The notes: a model not told the origin generated them from the letters alone. Numbered from the stretch's first letter, positions 1 to 11,800 are shown. The stretch: DNA of 64,000 bases from Paenibacillus melissococcoides (GCA_944800085.1 CALYLO010000009.1:105001-169000), one strand, 5' to 3'. A program made the numbers and translations.

Positions 1-112
1 TGTAGTCTTGACTACATGAGCACCGCATTTCGAAGCTGAAGGCAAGATTCGATGCCGAATCACATCTTGAGAGCCTTCGTGATCAAAAGAAAACTTTTTA
101 ACCACCTTAATA
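1..112 (+). other. 16S-23S internal transcribed spacer (3' part)
   Basis: Non-coding stretch directly upstream of the 23S rRNA. No tRNA cloverleaf can be made out in it. It is most simply the 3' end of the 16S-23S spacer of an rRNA operon whose 16S gene lies outside the window. Confidence 0.7.
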
Positions 113-3166
<3,054 letters not shown>

Positions 3167-3227
3167 ACTAAGATGATTTGATGATTTTTACTTTCGCATT
3201 CAGTTTTTAAGGTACAAACCTTATCTG

Positions 3228-3344
3228 TTTGGTGGCGATGGCGGAGGGGTTCCACGCGTTCCCATCCCGAACACGGCCGTTAAGCCCTCCAGCGCCGATG
3301 GTACTTGGACCGCAGGGTCCTGGGAGAGTAGGACGCTGCCAAGC
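3228..3344 (+). rRNA. 5S ribosomal RNA
   Basis: About 117 nt, opening with TTTGGTGGCGATGGCGGAG and closing with GGACGCTGCCAAGC, so 5' and 3' ends pair as in all 5S rRNAs. The CCGAACACGG loop is present. It lies about 60 bp after the 23S gene, the usual rrn layout in Firmicutes. Confidence 0.96.
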
Positions 3345-3352
3345 AGACAAAG

Positions 3353-3380
3353 ACCACTGACTTCTGTCGGTGGTTTTTTT
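3353..3380 (+). terminator. rRNA operon terminator
   Basis: Nine-bp stem ACCACTGAC / GTCGGTGGT with a four-base loop, followed by seven T. It sits 9 bp after the 5S gene and closes the rRNA operon. Confidence 0.9.
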
Positions 3381-3434
3381 CTATATATTCGGAAGAGTCC
3401 AGGGAACGCGGTGAACCGGACATGTCATCAGAAC

Positions 3435-3506
3435 CTGAGGCATTCTCACAGTCTGAGGCATCATCACGTGCTGAGGCATCATCGAATCCTGAGGAGTTAC
3501 CGCTTC
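3435..3506 (+). repeat. Four 18-bp tandem repeats (CTGAGGCATCATCA-like)
   Basis: CTGAGG starts at 3435, 3453, 3471 and 3489, exactly 18 bp apart; the intervening bases are degenerate copies of one another. The period is a multiple of three, so an ORF runs through it, but that ORF has no ribosome site or recognisable protein. Function unknown. Confidence 0.75.
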
Positions 3507-3544
3507 CAGGAGGGGCTGTTCCCTCCTGGGGCTGAGCGCGTGGA

Positions 3545-3740
3545 GGGGATTGCTTCGTTTTTACAGGAATTTCAGCCTAATGATCTAACATTTGGAGAAA
3601 TTCCTGCAAATCTACATCATTTTACTTCCTCTTGCACCAAACCGAAGCGAATCGGGGGAGAATCCTGCAGTTTTGCAGGATTCTCCTTTTGGTGAAGTCG
3701 TGCATATCGAATTGCTGCATTTGCGCAGGATTTCGCTTAC
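3545..3740. repeat. TGCAGGAAT-rich intergenic repeat, copy A
   Basis: AT-rich segment with several copies of a short motif around TTTGCAGGAWTT in both orientations (near 3562, 3600, 3672 and 3722). The same motif cluster recurs in the gaps at 10378-10590 and 41620-41830, so this is a dispersed repeat family and not a gene. Confidence 0.6.
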
Positions 3741-3802
3741 CGAATAGGCGTGTCTAGAGAGCCTATGGCTAATAATCAATCTGAATAGCGTCTTACCTAG
3801 TA

Positions 3803-3829
3803 AAAGCACCCATAATGGGTGCTTTTTTT
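3803..3829 (+). terminator. Orphan intrinsic terminator
   Basis: Perfect 10-bp stem AAAGCACCCA / TGGGTGCTTT with a three-base loop and a T run. No gene is visible upstream on the plus strand between the 5S rRNA and this point, so what it once terminated is unclear. Confidence 0.75.
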
Positions 3830-4290
3830 GTATATTGTGACCCGGAACGAGTAAGGGCAAGCACCTGATTGTCTTATTGCTTTCTTAGAATTATTAAGGT
3901 TTTCTTAAAAAGGTTGTTTCGTGGAGTCAATTCCTTATCCTGGCTAATATTAGTAATGAGCAGACAAGCTTCATTATCAGCAGCAAGCAATCTGGCCATA
4001 AAAACGGCAGCGCGGAATAATGAACTGCGCCGGTTCAGCGTGATCCATTCGTTGCCGTGGAATAATGAACTGGCCAGATTATATAAGTTGCTTAATGTCC
4101 GGATGTCAAAGACGGGTGACACTCTCTCAAGATAGTAAAACCAATGGTCAAAAGTAACTGATATATCTTACTGGTTAGTATTAACGTTTTCTTAATTAAT
4201 ATTACTAGAATGTTTTGTGGTTTTTTCCAATTCCTTCGCTAGGATAATATGGGTGAGCAAGTATTCAAGTAATACATAGGAGGATTTACC
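3830..4290. other. Intergenic region without a supported gene
   Basis: About 460 bp. Short ORFs exist on both strands (plus 3869-4135, minus 3874-4122), but neither has a ribosome site or family features. A GGAATAATGAACTG phrase occurs twice (4014 and 4060). The last part holds an AGGAGG-like site (4279-4283) belonging to the gene that follows. Confidence 0.5.
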
Positions 4291-5293
4291 ATGAATTTGA
4301 AAAAAGCTATCGTAGCAGCACTGGTCGTGTATGCTGGCCGCATCGGCAGGTCCAATTCCTGCGGGCGCGGAGGCAGCGCAAGAGAAGCAGCAAGAGCAGC
4401 AGCAATCGAAGAGCAAAGAAGTGCAAATCGACAAGAAACTGGCTGCCGAGCTGCAGAAGGCCGTAAAACAATTTGCGGGGAAAGAGATTAAGTTGCAGGA
4501 TGTCGGCGAGCTTGACGAAATGTTAGGGTGGGTGTGGGTTCATTCTGAAGATGAAACTTATAGTGTAGCCTATATACAAAAGACCAAAAAAATATGGAAT
4601 ATCAGAGGCAAGCAAACCATCGATAGAATCAGCAAAAAGGATCAGGATGAAATCCTGAAAGTGCTGAAAGGGATGCATGACAAGAAAAAATACACATTTG
4701 ATAAAGAAGTTAACGTGTCCGAGTACTATGAAAACCCAAAGGAACCTTTTACCGAGTATTCTTTAAGCGGGAAGGGTTTTTCCGCCTTTCTGATGAAATA
4801 TCTTCCAGGATCGCCAGAGAAAACTCGTATTGGGGCCGCGATCGAATTTAGCTAGAACGAGCTTGAACCGGAATTACTGAAAACGGCAGCGGAAGCAGTG
4901 AAAACGGCTTTAGATCGTGACTTGGACGTGACGAAAGCTGTGCTTGAAGGTGGCGTTGAGAATAAAATGTGGAAGCTTAAAGGCGGCAAGGTTACGCTTT
5001 CTCTGGATGCCAAGACGGGGAAGGTACACTACGTTCATGACGGCGGGCGAAAACAGGTGTTGAAGAAAGATATTACCGAAAAAGAAGCGAAAGAAGCGGT
5101 CGCCCCGATCGCGAAGAAATTGTTCAATATGGACCTCCAGGGACTTGAAGTGAAATGGGACAACTCAGCCAGAGATTTCAGCTTTGTCCAAAATAAGGAG
5201 ACAAAGATGGTAGCGGCGCTGGATGCCGACAAAAACGTAGTTTTCTTGATGCACGGAGAAAGAGTCTATATTGAAGAATTGTATGAAGAATAA
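4291..5293 (+). pseudogene. Broken secreted protein gene (frameshift plus amber stop)
   Basis: The ATG at 4291 follows an AGGAGG site and starts a signal peptide (MNLKKAIVAALVV) in one frame. The rest of the signal peptide (MLAASAGPIPAGAEA) and the mature protein continue one frame over from about 4331. The mature part is Lys/Glu-rich, about 320 residues, with a single in-frame TAG at 4853-4855; the same frame is then open to 5293. There are thus two lesions, one in the signal peptide and one in the middle. The family is not recognised; the repeated beta-strand-like pattern with a hydrophilic C-terminal half is like exported PepSY/propeptide-type proteins, but that is a guess. The protein is unlikely to be exported in its present form. 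Confidence 0.7.
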
Positions 5294-5355
5294 AGCATAG
5301 ATAGGTAAAAAGGAAGATTGAAAAAGCAGATGCGCCCTGAAGCGCACACAAATAG

Positions 5356-5390
5356 CAGCCCGTTGGCACCCACCGACGGGCTGTATTTAT
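5356..5390 (+). terminator. Terminator after broken secreted-protein gene
   Basis: Eight-bp stem CAGCCCGT / ACGGGCTG with a 12-base loop followed by TATTTATT. The T tract is weak but the position, 60 bp after the stop codon, is right. Confidence 0.55.
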
Positions 5391-5480
5391 TCAATCTCGC
5401 CTATGCTGTTCAAGGTGACATGCGTCTTGACGTTGAACTAAAGGCTCAAAATCCAGTTTCTTGTCTACGCCGGAAATATC

Positions 5481-5509
5481 TTGACATCGAGATAATTTCA
5501 GATTATGAT
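5481..5509 (+). promoter_or_regulatory. Sigma-A promoter of pirin-wrbA operon
   Basis: TTGACA at 5481-5486, 17-bp spacer, TATGAT at 5504-5509. This is a near-consensus vegetative promoter, about 110 bp upstream of the pirin start codon, leaving room for a regulated leader. Confidence 0.8.
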
Positions 5510-5555
5510 GTTACCTGTAGGCGTTCAAGGAAGCGACCGCATTGTTATTGTTATA

Positions 5556-5573
5556 TATCTCGAAATAAAGATA
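5556..5573. promoter_or_regulatory. Possible MarR/MhqR-type operator
   Basis: Imperfect 18-bp palindrome TATCTCGAAATAAAGATA, with outer half-sites TATCT and AGATA. As I recall it, the operator of the quinone-sensing repressor MhqR in Bacillus has the form TATCTCGAA-TTCGAGATA. The site lies downstream of the promoter and in front of genes whose families respond to quinone stress, which fits. No repressor gene is adjacent. Confidence 0.4.
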
Positions 5574-5621
5574 ATTAGACTTGGATCGCCAGTACAAATT
5601 TATGGCAAAGGGAGGATGGAT

Positions 5622-6395
5622 ATGAAGATTCAGCAGTTTACGGCGAGCCAAATGGGAACAGGAGCATTCGACGGCGGCCGGATTACGGAGATTAAGCCGG
5701 TAGGCTTCCCGCAGGAGGGCGGGGCCGTCAATCGAGTCAGCACGTTGTTCTACTGGGCTTGGGCGAAGGCGAAGGAGGAGGGGTATATTCCGCCTCATCC
5801 GCATCAGGCGTTCGAGATTCTGTCCTATGTCATTCAGGGCGAGACGCACCACGGCGATTCGCTCGGAACGGACAGCGTCGTCGGCGCGGGAGGAGCGCAA
5901 TTGATTCAGGCGGGGAGCGGCGTGGAGCACAGCGAACGCATCGTCGGTCCGGATGCCGATATGCTCCAGATCTGGTTCGAGCCGAATCTGCTGGAAGCGA
6001 GAAAGCGCCCGCCCCATTACGCGCAATTCGAGCACGAGGCGTTCCCGATTCATGAATCCGGCGGCGTCACCGTGAAGACGGTGCTCGGGGAAGGGTCGCC
6101 TTGCCGCATTGTAGCGGATGCGCGCATGTGGGACATTACGGTGCAAGCCGGCCATCGCTATGAGGCAGTCTTGCCGCCCGGCCGTACATGGACGGGGCTA
6201 ATTATTAGCGGCAGGGGGAGCATCGGCTCCGCGGAAGCGGGAGAAGAGCACATCCAGTATGCCGGGGAACAATTCATCATCTCGACGGGCAACGAAGAGG
6301 ATAAGGATGTGCTGCGCATCGAATCGGAGGACGCGACCCGGCTGATTGCCATTGAAGTGCCGACGGCCGTCTATTATCCATTGTACCGCAAATAA
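5622..6395 (+). CDS. Pirin family protein (bicupin quercetinase-like)
   Basis: 257-residue pirin. Pirins are metal-binding double-cupin proteins; bacterial members include quercetin 2,3-dioxygenases and redox-linked regulators. The first cupin carries the metal site: HPHQAFEILSYV followed by GETHHGDS and GVEHSE, the His/Glu set of active pirins. The second cupin (about residues 140-250) lacks metal ligands, as in the family. The start at 5622 is chosen because AAAGGGAGG lies 6 bp upstream; an ATG six bases earlier would overlap that site. wrbA follows after 65 bp, probably in one transcript from the promoter at 5481. Cytoplasmic. Substrate unknown. Confidence 0.88.
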   Translation: MKIQQFTASQMGTGAFDGGRITEIKPVGFPQEGGAVNRVSTLFYWAWAKAKEEGYIPPHPHQAFEILSYVIQGETHHGDSLGTDSVVGAGGAQLIQAGSGVEHSERIVGPDADMLQIWFEPNLLEARKRPPHYAQFEHEAFPIHESGGVTVKTVLGEGSPCRIVADARMWDITVQAGHRYEAVLPPGRTWTGLIISGRGSIGSAEAGEEHIQYAGEQFIISTGNEEDKDVLRIESEDATRLIAIEVPTAVYYPLYRK

Positions 6396-6460
6396 CGCAG
6401 CAAAGAATCAATGACAGATTGACCATAGACACAGCAAATGAAAATAAAGGAGCAATTCAG

Positions 6461-7078
6461 ATGGCAAATGTAAAAGTGGCAGTAATCTATTACAGCTCGA
6501 CAGGCACGAACTATCAGTTGGCGCAGTGGGCCAAGGAAGGGGCGGAAGCGGCAGGAGCCGAGGTCAAGGTGCTCAAGGTGCCTGAGCTGGCGCCGCCGGC
6601 AGCGATCGAGAGCAATCCGGCCTGGAAAGCGCATGTGGACGCGACGCAGCATGTGCCGACGGTACAGCCTGCGGACCTGGAGTGGGCGGATGCGATCATT
6701 TTCAGCGTGCCGACCCGGTTCGGCAATATGCCATCCCAGATGAAGCAGTTCCTGGATACGACCGGAGGCCTGTGGGCGCAAGGCAAGCTGACGAACAAGG
6801 TGGTCAGCGCGATGTCCAGCGCCGGCAATTCGCATGGCGGACAGGAAGCGACGATCCTGAGCCTGTATACATCGATGTATCATTGGGGCGCCATCGTAGT
6901 CGCTCCCGGCTATACCGATCCCGCGGCGTATGCGGCAGGAGGCAACCCGTACGGTACCAGCGTAACCGTGGGCCAGGACGGCAAGATGGTTGAAAATGTG
7001 GAGGCCGCTGTCAAGCATCAAGCGAAGCGCACCGTCACGGCAGCCGGCTGGGTGAAAGCCGGAATGGCGCAAAATTAA
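6461..7078 (+). CDS. wrbA: NAD(P)H:quinone oxidoreductase, WrbA type
   Basis: 205-residue flavodoxin-like FMN protein that reduces quinones by two electrons and so avoids semiquinone radicals. The N-terminal phosphate loop is visible (YYSSTGTNYQLA), as is the WrbA block PTRFGNMPSQMKQFLDTTGG and the later GTSVTVGQDG near residue 170. Length matches the family (about 200). The start at 6461 has AAAGGAG 7 bp upstream. It is paired with a pirin gene, a pairing that suggests a quinone or aromatic stress response under the shared promoter and possible operator upstream. Confidence 0.92.
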   Translation: MANVKVAVIYYSSTGTNYQLAQWAKEGAEAAGAEVKVLKVPELAPPAAIESNPAWKAHVDATQHVPTVQPADLEWADAIIFSVPTRFGNMPSQMKQFLDTTGGLWAQGKLTNKVVSAMSSAGNSHGGQEATILSLYTSMYHWGAIVVAPGYTDPAAYAAGGNPYGTSVTVGQDGKMVENVEAAVKHQAKRTVTAAGWVKAGMAQN

Positions 7079-7093
7079 GCAATTTCGCAAGAA

Positions 7094-7131
7094 AAGGGTG
7101 TCCGGGCCGACATGGTCCTGGGCACCCTTTA
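7094..7131 (+). terminator. Terminator of pirin-wrbA operon
   Basis: Thirteen-bp stem (arms 7094-7106 and 7117-7129, two G-U pairs) 15 bp after wrbA. The T tract is short; it may also serve the convergent gene on the minus strand. Confidence 0.65.
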
Positions 7132-7159
7132 AGCATAGAAGGCGATAGGCGACAGATGC

Positions 7160-7753
7160 TTAATCGTCCAATTGGACTTTACGGATCGTTCCGACCGGAT
7201 CGACAACCCATTCGATCTCGGTACCGATCTTGAAGCCTTGTCCGGTCTCGTCATCCACGATAATATTTGGAGGAATCTCGATCGTCTTCTCCCCGCCATG
7301 CTCCAATTGTACGGTTATTTCACTTCCGCTCACGGAGCTGATCGTGCCTTCATATTCGATTTTGCGGACCGTCGCATTCCCGTTCGGATCGGTAATAGTG
7401 ACGCGCTTGCCGCCGTCCTTCAGCAGCTCTATCTTCTTATGGTAACCGTTCCCTGTATCGATGGATTGGATAACCCGCTCAACATCGGCCTCCTCCGCCG
7501 CGGATTGATCGTCTGGCTTGCCGCTCCGAACCGGCTCGTTCTCGTTCGAAGCTTCTTCTTGTCCGGATGGAGGGGGGACTGAGGGCGTCTCGTTCGCCGC
7601 CCCTCCCCCTTGCGGATTCGTCTGATCTTGTCCCGGCGACAGTGAGGCATCGGGGGCCGCTTTGTTGTCTGTGCATCCGTACATTAAGCCGCTGAATGCG
7701 ATGAGTACCGCCGCGCAGCCAGTCAGCCATTGTATTCGCTGTTTGTTCATCAT
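7160..7753 (-). CDS. Putative lipoprotein with Pro/Gly/Glu-rich linker
   Basis: 197 residues. The start at 7753 (MMNKQRIQWL) is chosen for its GAGGAGGG ribosome site 8 bp upstream; the ORF runs further upstream without one. Residues 1-25 form a lipoprotein signal ending in GLMYGC, so Cys26 is the likely lipidation site. A low-complexity linker (about 30-85) is followed by a beta-rich domain of about 110 residues (ERVIQSIDTGNGYHKKIEL onward) that reads like a small beta-barrel with repeated V-x-I strands. Not recognised beyond that; similar unnamed lipoproteins occur in Paenibacillus. Probably anchored to the outer face of the membrane. Confidence 0.7.
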   Translation of the reverse strand: MMNKQRIQWLTGCAAVLIAFSGLMYGCTDNKAAPDASLSPGQDQTNPQGGGAANETPSVPPPSGQEEASNENEPVRSGKPDDQSAAEEADVERVIQSIDTGNGYHKKIELLKDGGKRVTITDPNGNATVRKIEYEGTISSVSGSEITVQLEHGGEKTIEIPPNIIVDDETGQGFKIGTEIEWVVDPVGTIRKVQLDD

Positions 7754-7891
7754 GTTACGTTCCCTCCTCTTGTCAGTATACCCATTCGAGAGAGAAAGAA
7801 AAAGCGGTCTGGTCTCATTCAACACGGGAAAGCGAATTCGGGCCAACGCGTGGCGCTCGCCCGAACCGCATTTCAGGAAGGTGGAACCGTT

Positions 7892-9039
7892 CTATTTCAA
7901 TTCCTTCATTTCCTTGACGATAGCCGCATACTCCTCCTCCATCTCCCGCAAGAAAGTCGCCACATCCTTGTCGGGGGTCGTAACGAAGGTACGCGCCTTC
8001 TGATTGATATAATCATCGTAGAAGAACGTGACCAATGGCCCATAAGGGGAAAAAGCCGAAATGCTCGCCATTCGCTGCTCGAATATCGGTCGAATGTTAT
8101 ATTTTTTGTCGGTCGCTTCCATATCGGCCGCCGAATACTGCTCGAACGCCTCCGCGCTCTTAATCGTAGGCGGGCTGCCGACCCGGGACAGCACAAGCTG
8201 GCCTTCCTGCGACGCCAGATGGGCGATGACGGCCCAAGCCGCCTCTTTATGCTGGCTATGCTTGTTAATGCTGATGGAAATCGCCGGAACAGATGGTCCG
8301 ACACCGGAATGATCCGGCCATTCCGGCACGGACACGATATCGAAGTCGAGTCCCTGGATGGCGTTATAGAGCGGAAGCGTAGGGAGAGAGACGATCGTCA
8401 TCGCCACATTTTGATCATTGTTGAAGGGGTAAAAATAATCGCTTGTGTCCACCATGCCGGGAATGCTGCGGTATTTGTCCAGCATGTCAAAAAAATTGCT
8501 GAAACGCAGGTTCCTTCGTAAACAACACTTCTCCGGTCTCCGGATCGGTTCCATTCACGCCGAATTGGGTGAGCGGGATGGAATAATGGCCGAAGGACAA
8601 CCCTTTGTACTTCACGCCATCCCGTTCAGCGGTCACCTGCTTCGCCAGATCCAGGATCTCATCCCAGGTCATGCCGTCACGCGGATAGTCGACGCCGAAT
8701 TTATCGAGGATGGCTTTGTTGTAATACAGGGCTCTCTGCGTGCCTTCGATGGGCATGCCGTAGAGCAGGCCGGCGCCATCCGGATCGAGCGGCTCCAGCA
8801 TATCCAGTTCCTTCAACATGTCGTATCCTTGATGCATAACATATAAATCAGGAATATCTCCACGCGCATTCAATTCCTGGAGTCCTGCCGGAGTGAGCGA
8901 GGCGTTCGCCAACTCCAGCGTGATGGGCGTACCGTCCTGCTTCTGATCTGCAGGTTGAGGGGGCGGTTCCGCCGCAGCCTGACACCAGCAGCATCATGAT
9001 GAGAATGGCAATGGATAGCAGGGAAAGGTTTCTTTTCAT
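7892..9039 (-). pseudogene. Broken extracellular solute-binding protein (sugar ABC transporter)
   Basis: Read on the minus strand, ATG 9039 (AGGGAG upstream) gives a lipoprotein signal (MKRNLSLLSIAILIMMLLVS, then GCGG). The frame breaks near 8960. A second frame carries the middle of a family 1 solute-binding protein (GDIPDLYVMHQGYDM, TWDEILDLAKQV). A further break near 8500 moves the C-terminal third (FFDMLDKYRSIPG, then EAAWAVIAHLASQEGQ) to a third frame. The N-terminal lobe also looks shortened by about 50 residues compared with a normal 420-residue protein. No permease genes adjoin it. A relic of a sugar-uptake system. Confidence 0.85.
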
Positions 9040-9357
9040 GGTTAGCGAGCTCCCTTCTTTTCGAAAAAAATATGAACTTGTTCAGACCCGCCCGGTTCCG
9101 TCTCTTTCATGCGTACAGCGAAGACCTGAGCAGTTCCGAATCGTTCTCACGTCCATGAACGAAAATAGTAGCAAGTTCTCGCTGGTTCCTTTTCCACGAT
9201 TAGATTGAAGTCGTATTCAAGAGGCCGAAGATGCCTTCCAATATCAGGGGAGAGGGATGACGTAGCTTTCGCACTTGTAAGCTTTCTGCAACCGAATTCG
9301 ATGGGAAGAGCGGTCTCTATTTTGTACACTGAACCTATCGAAAGGAGGTCGATTCCG

Positions 9358-10302
9358 ATGAAAATCATCAGATGGGAGCATCCGGCGAAGGGCTCGATAG
9401 CGCTGCGTTCGCCGATTCGAGCGATGCGCGCGCATCAAGGGGAATGGACGGGCTCTCCGGGCGGAGAACGCGCGTCGGCTTCGGAACAACGGCCTGTGAA
9501 GCAACAGCAAGTTCAAACAGATACGGAAGGAACATCAACGTCCATCGTCCGGAGCATCGCACATGTGTGGAAACGATGGGTCATATATGGGCTGATCGCG
9601 GCGATATTGGCGCCGATTATCGGATGGTTCATGATGGCCGGGCTCGCTCCGGCTTGGATGAACGAAGCGAAGCTGGCGGCGCTGCGGGAAGAGATACGCG
9701 AGGGGGTTGCGGCAGACGGGAGACATATCGTTCGCCTGAAGGACATGCCGGCCTATGTTACCGAGGCGCTGCTGGCGATCGAGGACCATCGTTACCGTTA
9801 CCATCCAGGGATTGATCCGATCGGCCTCGCCCGTTCGCTATGGATTAACGTCACGAAGCAGCAAAAAGCGCAGGGCGGAAGCACGATTACGATGCAGCTG
9901 GCCCGCAATCTGTTCCTGACCCAGGATAAGCTCTATTCCCGCAAGCTGAAGGAAATGGCCATCGCCGCCAATCTGGAATGGAGATATACGAAGGACGAGA
10001 TTTTGGAGATGTATTTCAATAAGGTCTATTTTGGGCACGGGAAATATGGGATTGAAGATGCCGCCCGCTTCTACTTCGGCAAGACCGCCGGGGCGTCCGA
10101 TACGCTGGAGACGATTAATGAAGCGGAAGCGGCGATGCTGGCCGGCCTGTTGAAGGCGCCCGAACGGCTGTCTCCGCGGAAGCATCCCGCAGAGGCCGAA
10201 CGCCGCCAGAACGTCGTGCTGCGCCGGATGGTCGAGCTGGGTTGGATGACCGAAGGGGAGCGCCAGCATCTGAAGAAGGCGGAAATCGTTCACGCTTCTT
10301 GA
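9358..10302 (+). CDS. Monofunctional peptidoglycan glycosyltransferase (GT51)
   Basis: 314 residues. Polymerises lipid II into glycan strands at the outer face of the membrane. The start at 9358 has a perfect AAAGGAGG 9 bp upstream. Order: a cytoplasmic basic/Gln-rich N-terminus (1-75), one membrane anchor (about 77-98), then a GT51 domain with the catalytic Glu in AIEDHRYRYHPG, the block GGSTITMQLARNLF, and EMYFNKVYFGHGKYGI. No transpeptidase domain follows, so it is an MtgA/SgtB-like stand-alone enzyme rather than a class A PBP. Single gene with its own terminator. Confidence 0.9.
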   Translation: MKIIRWEHPAKGSIALRSPIRAMRAHQGEWTGSPGGERASASEQRPVKQQQVQTDTEGTSTSIVRSIAHVWKRWVIYGLIAAILAPIIGWFMMAGLAPAWMNEAKLAALREEIREGVAADGRHIVRLKDMPAYVTEALLAIEDHRYRYHPGIDPIGLARSLWINVTKQQKAQGGSTITMQLARNLFLTQDKLYSRKLKEMAIAANLEWRYTKDEILEMYFNKVYFGHGKYGIEDAARFYFGKTAGASDTLETINEAEAAMLAGLLKAPERLSPRKHPAEAERRQNVVLRRMVELGWMTEGERQHLKKAEIVHAS

Positions 10303-10310
10303 TGGAGCGG

Positions 10311-10364
10311 AGGGGGTTGTCTCATCAGCCGTGTGCAGCTGCGGCGAGACAGCCCCCTGATTGT
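10311..10364 (+). terminator. Terminator after glycosyltransferase gene
   Basis: Twelve-bp stem (GGGGGTTGTCTC pairing with GAGACAGCCCCC, one G-U) with a 22-base loop, 10 bp after the stop codon. Only scattered T follow. Confidence 0.6.
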
Positions 10365-10377
10365 TGCAAGCCCGCCT

Positions 10378-10590
10378 TGCCGGGAAATGCAGGGAAGTGC
10401 GGGAAAACTGCAAAAATGCAGTATTCCCTTACGGCGTTTACTCCGTCACAGGAGTTCCTGCAAAACCGCATCAATTTCAGACTAGACCATAGAGTAAAAG
10501 CAAAATTCGGCGAAAATAATGCTCTTTTGCAGGAATTTAATAACATACGGGTGCAAATCTCGTAAATTCCTGCATTAACGCAGGATTCAC
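10378..10590. repeat. TGCAGGAAT-rich intergenic repeat, copy B
   Basis: Second cluster of the motif seen at 3545: AGTTCCTGCAAAAC near 10450, TTTTGCAGGAATTT near 10529, AAATTCCTGCATT near 10563 and ACGCAGGATTC near 10578. The rest of the 10303-10822 gap holds only a pyrimidine-rich stretch with a repeated CACTCCTGTC. Confidence 0.6.
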
Positions 10591-10822
10591 TGCCTCGTTC
10601 ATCTGCCTCGTCCATCTACCGCCGCTTTTCTCGCCGCCGTATTTCCCTCCTCTTTATTCGCGCTCTACACTCCTGTCTCTACACTCCTGTCACTGCATTC
10701 TCAGTTGTCTCGTCTTGCCCCGCGACTTATGCTCTGTCTAGGGGCAGCCTCTTTTTCTCCACAGTAGCCGCCTGCCGCATCAAGTTGTATAATATTTGTA
10801 GGGAAAGGGGGACTCTTCATCT

Positions 10823-11101
10823 ATGGACGGGACGCTGCTTGTATTTGTATATTTGCTGGCCGTCAATATCGCAGGCTATCAGATGATGGCGGCGGACAAG
10901 CGCCGGGCAATCCGGCACCGCCGGCGCATTCCCGAGCGGAAGCTGTTCCTGGCCGCCTGGCTGGGAGGCGCCCTGGGCGTGCTGACCGGGATGTACAACC
11001 AGCGGCACAAGACGCAGCATGTCACGTTCACGGCGGGAATCCCATTCATTCTTATCGTGAATATTGTGGTGTTCGGTTATCTTTTTGTCAAAATCGGGTA
11101 A
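10823..11101 (+). CDS. DUF1294 family small membrane protein
   Basis: 92 residues with three hydrophobic segments (about 3-20, 40-58 and 70-90) and a basic cytoplasmic loop (DKRRAIRHRRRIPE). The central motif FLAAWLGGALGVLTGMYN is typical of DUF1294; family members have no assigned function. AAAGGGGGA lies upstream of the start at a workable distance. Length is typical. The universal stress gene follows after about 110 bp; whether they share a transcript is not clear. Confidence 0.8.
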   Translation: MDGTLLVFVYLLAVNIAGYQMMAADKRRAIRHRRRIPERKLFLAAWLGGALGVLTGMYNQRHKTQHVTFTAGIPFILIVNIVVFGYLFVKIG

Positions 11102-11213
11102 TAGAGGAGTATCTGTTCCGCAGGCGCGCATCAAGGAACGCGATGTGGAGCGCTCCTGGCAGCGCGATACTCTTATTACATAGCGTTGACTATAAGAAAG
11201 CGTGGTGGAATGT

Positions 11214-11648
11214 ATGGTATTCAATCGTATTCTTGTCGCTTATGACGGATCGGAGCCATCGAAGAAGGCTTTGCGCCATGCCATCAGCCTGGCGGAGAAC
11301 AATGCCGAAGCGAAGCTTCGCGTAGTGCATGTATTCCAGTTCCCGCAATATTTTATCGGCACTGCGTATGCGACGGCGACCGTCGAGACGAATGAGGAGC
11401 TGTACCGGTATGCCGAGCAGACGCAGAATGATGCGGAGCAGCAGGTAGCGCTGCTTGGCGATCGGGCGGAGGTGAAGCTGCTGCAGGGTCCTCCGGGACA
11501 ATCCATCGTCGCCGAAGCCGAGGAATTCGGCTGCGATCTGGTCGTGCTCGGCAGCCGCGGGCTGAGCGGATTTAAGGAATTCGTGCTCGGCAGCGTCAGC
11601 CACCATGTCGTGCAGCATGCGAAGGTGCCTGTCCTCGTCATGAAATAA
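11214..11648 (+). CDS. Universal stress protein (UspA family)
   Basis: 144 residues, single Usp domain with alpha/beta fold. The N-terminal strand and loop FNRILVAYDGSEPSKKAL and the C-terminal nucleotide motif GSRGLSGFKEFVLGSVSH (G-2x-G-9x-G-S) predict ATP binding. The start at 11214 (MVFNRILV) is preferred because GGTGG lies just upstream; an alternative GTG at 11202 would add four residues. Cytoplasmic, probably a stress or starvation accessory protein; the target is unknown. Confidence 0.85.
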   Translation: MVFNRILVAYDGSEPSKKALRHAISLAENNAEAKLRVVHVFQFPQYFIGTAYATATVETNEELYRYAEQTQNDAEQQVALLGDRAEVKLLQGPPGQSIVAEAEEFGCDLVVLGSRGLSGFKEFVLGSVSHHVVQHAKVPVLVMK

Positions 11649-11661
11649 CTTGATACCTTGG

Positions 11662-11702
11662 AAGAACCGGAAGATGCGCAAGCAGAGGCCGGTTCTTTTT
11701 AT
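11662..11702 (+). terminator. Terminator of universal stress gene
   Basis: Nine-bp stem AAGAACCGG / CCGGTTCTT followed by a run of T, 14 bp after the stop codon. Confidence 0.88.
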
Positions 11703-11771
11703 TAGATAGGCATAATGAACTAAATCCGAACAATATGATATATTTTATGAATTATATTCGTATTTTAATCC

Positions 11772-11800
11772 TTGACATGGCTGTTTCCCCTTGTTACACT
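11772..11800 (+). promoter_or_regulatory. Sigma-A promoter of purine operon
   Basis: TTGACA at 11772-11777, 17-bp spacer, TACACT at 11795-11800. It places the transcript start about 50 nt before the riboswitch aptamer. No PurR box pair was confirmed by eye, although PurR control is usual in Bacillales. Confidence 0.85.

Noticed and set aside
3411..3695. 94-residue plus-strand ORF after the 5S rRNA
   Set aside because: Made of the 18-bp tandem repeat and the TGCAGGA repeat, without a ribosome site or recognisable domain.
3869..4135. Overlapping plus and minus ORFs between the orphan terminator and the broken secreted-protein gene
   Set aside because: No ribosome site on either strand and no family features; the two ORFs are complementary shadows.
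5318..5578. 86-residue plus-strand ORF
   Set aside because: It runs through a terminator hairpin and the pirin-wrbA promoter, so it is not a gene.
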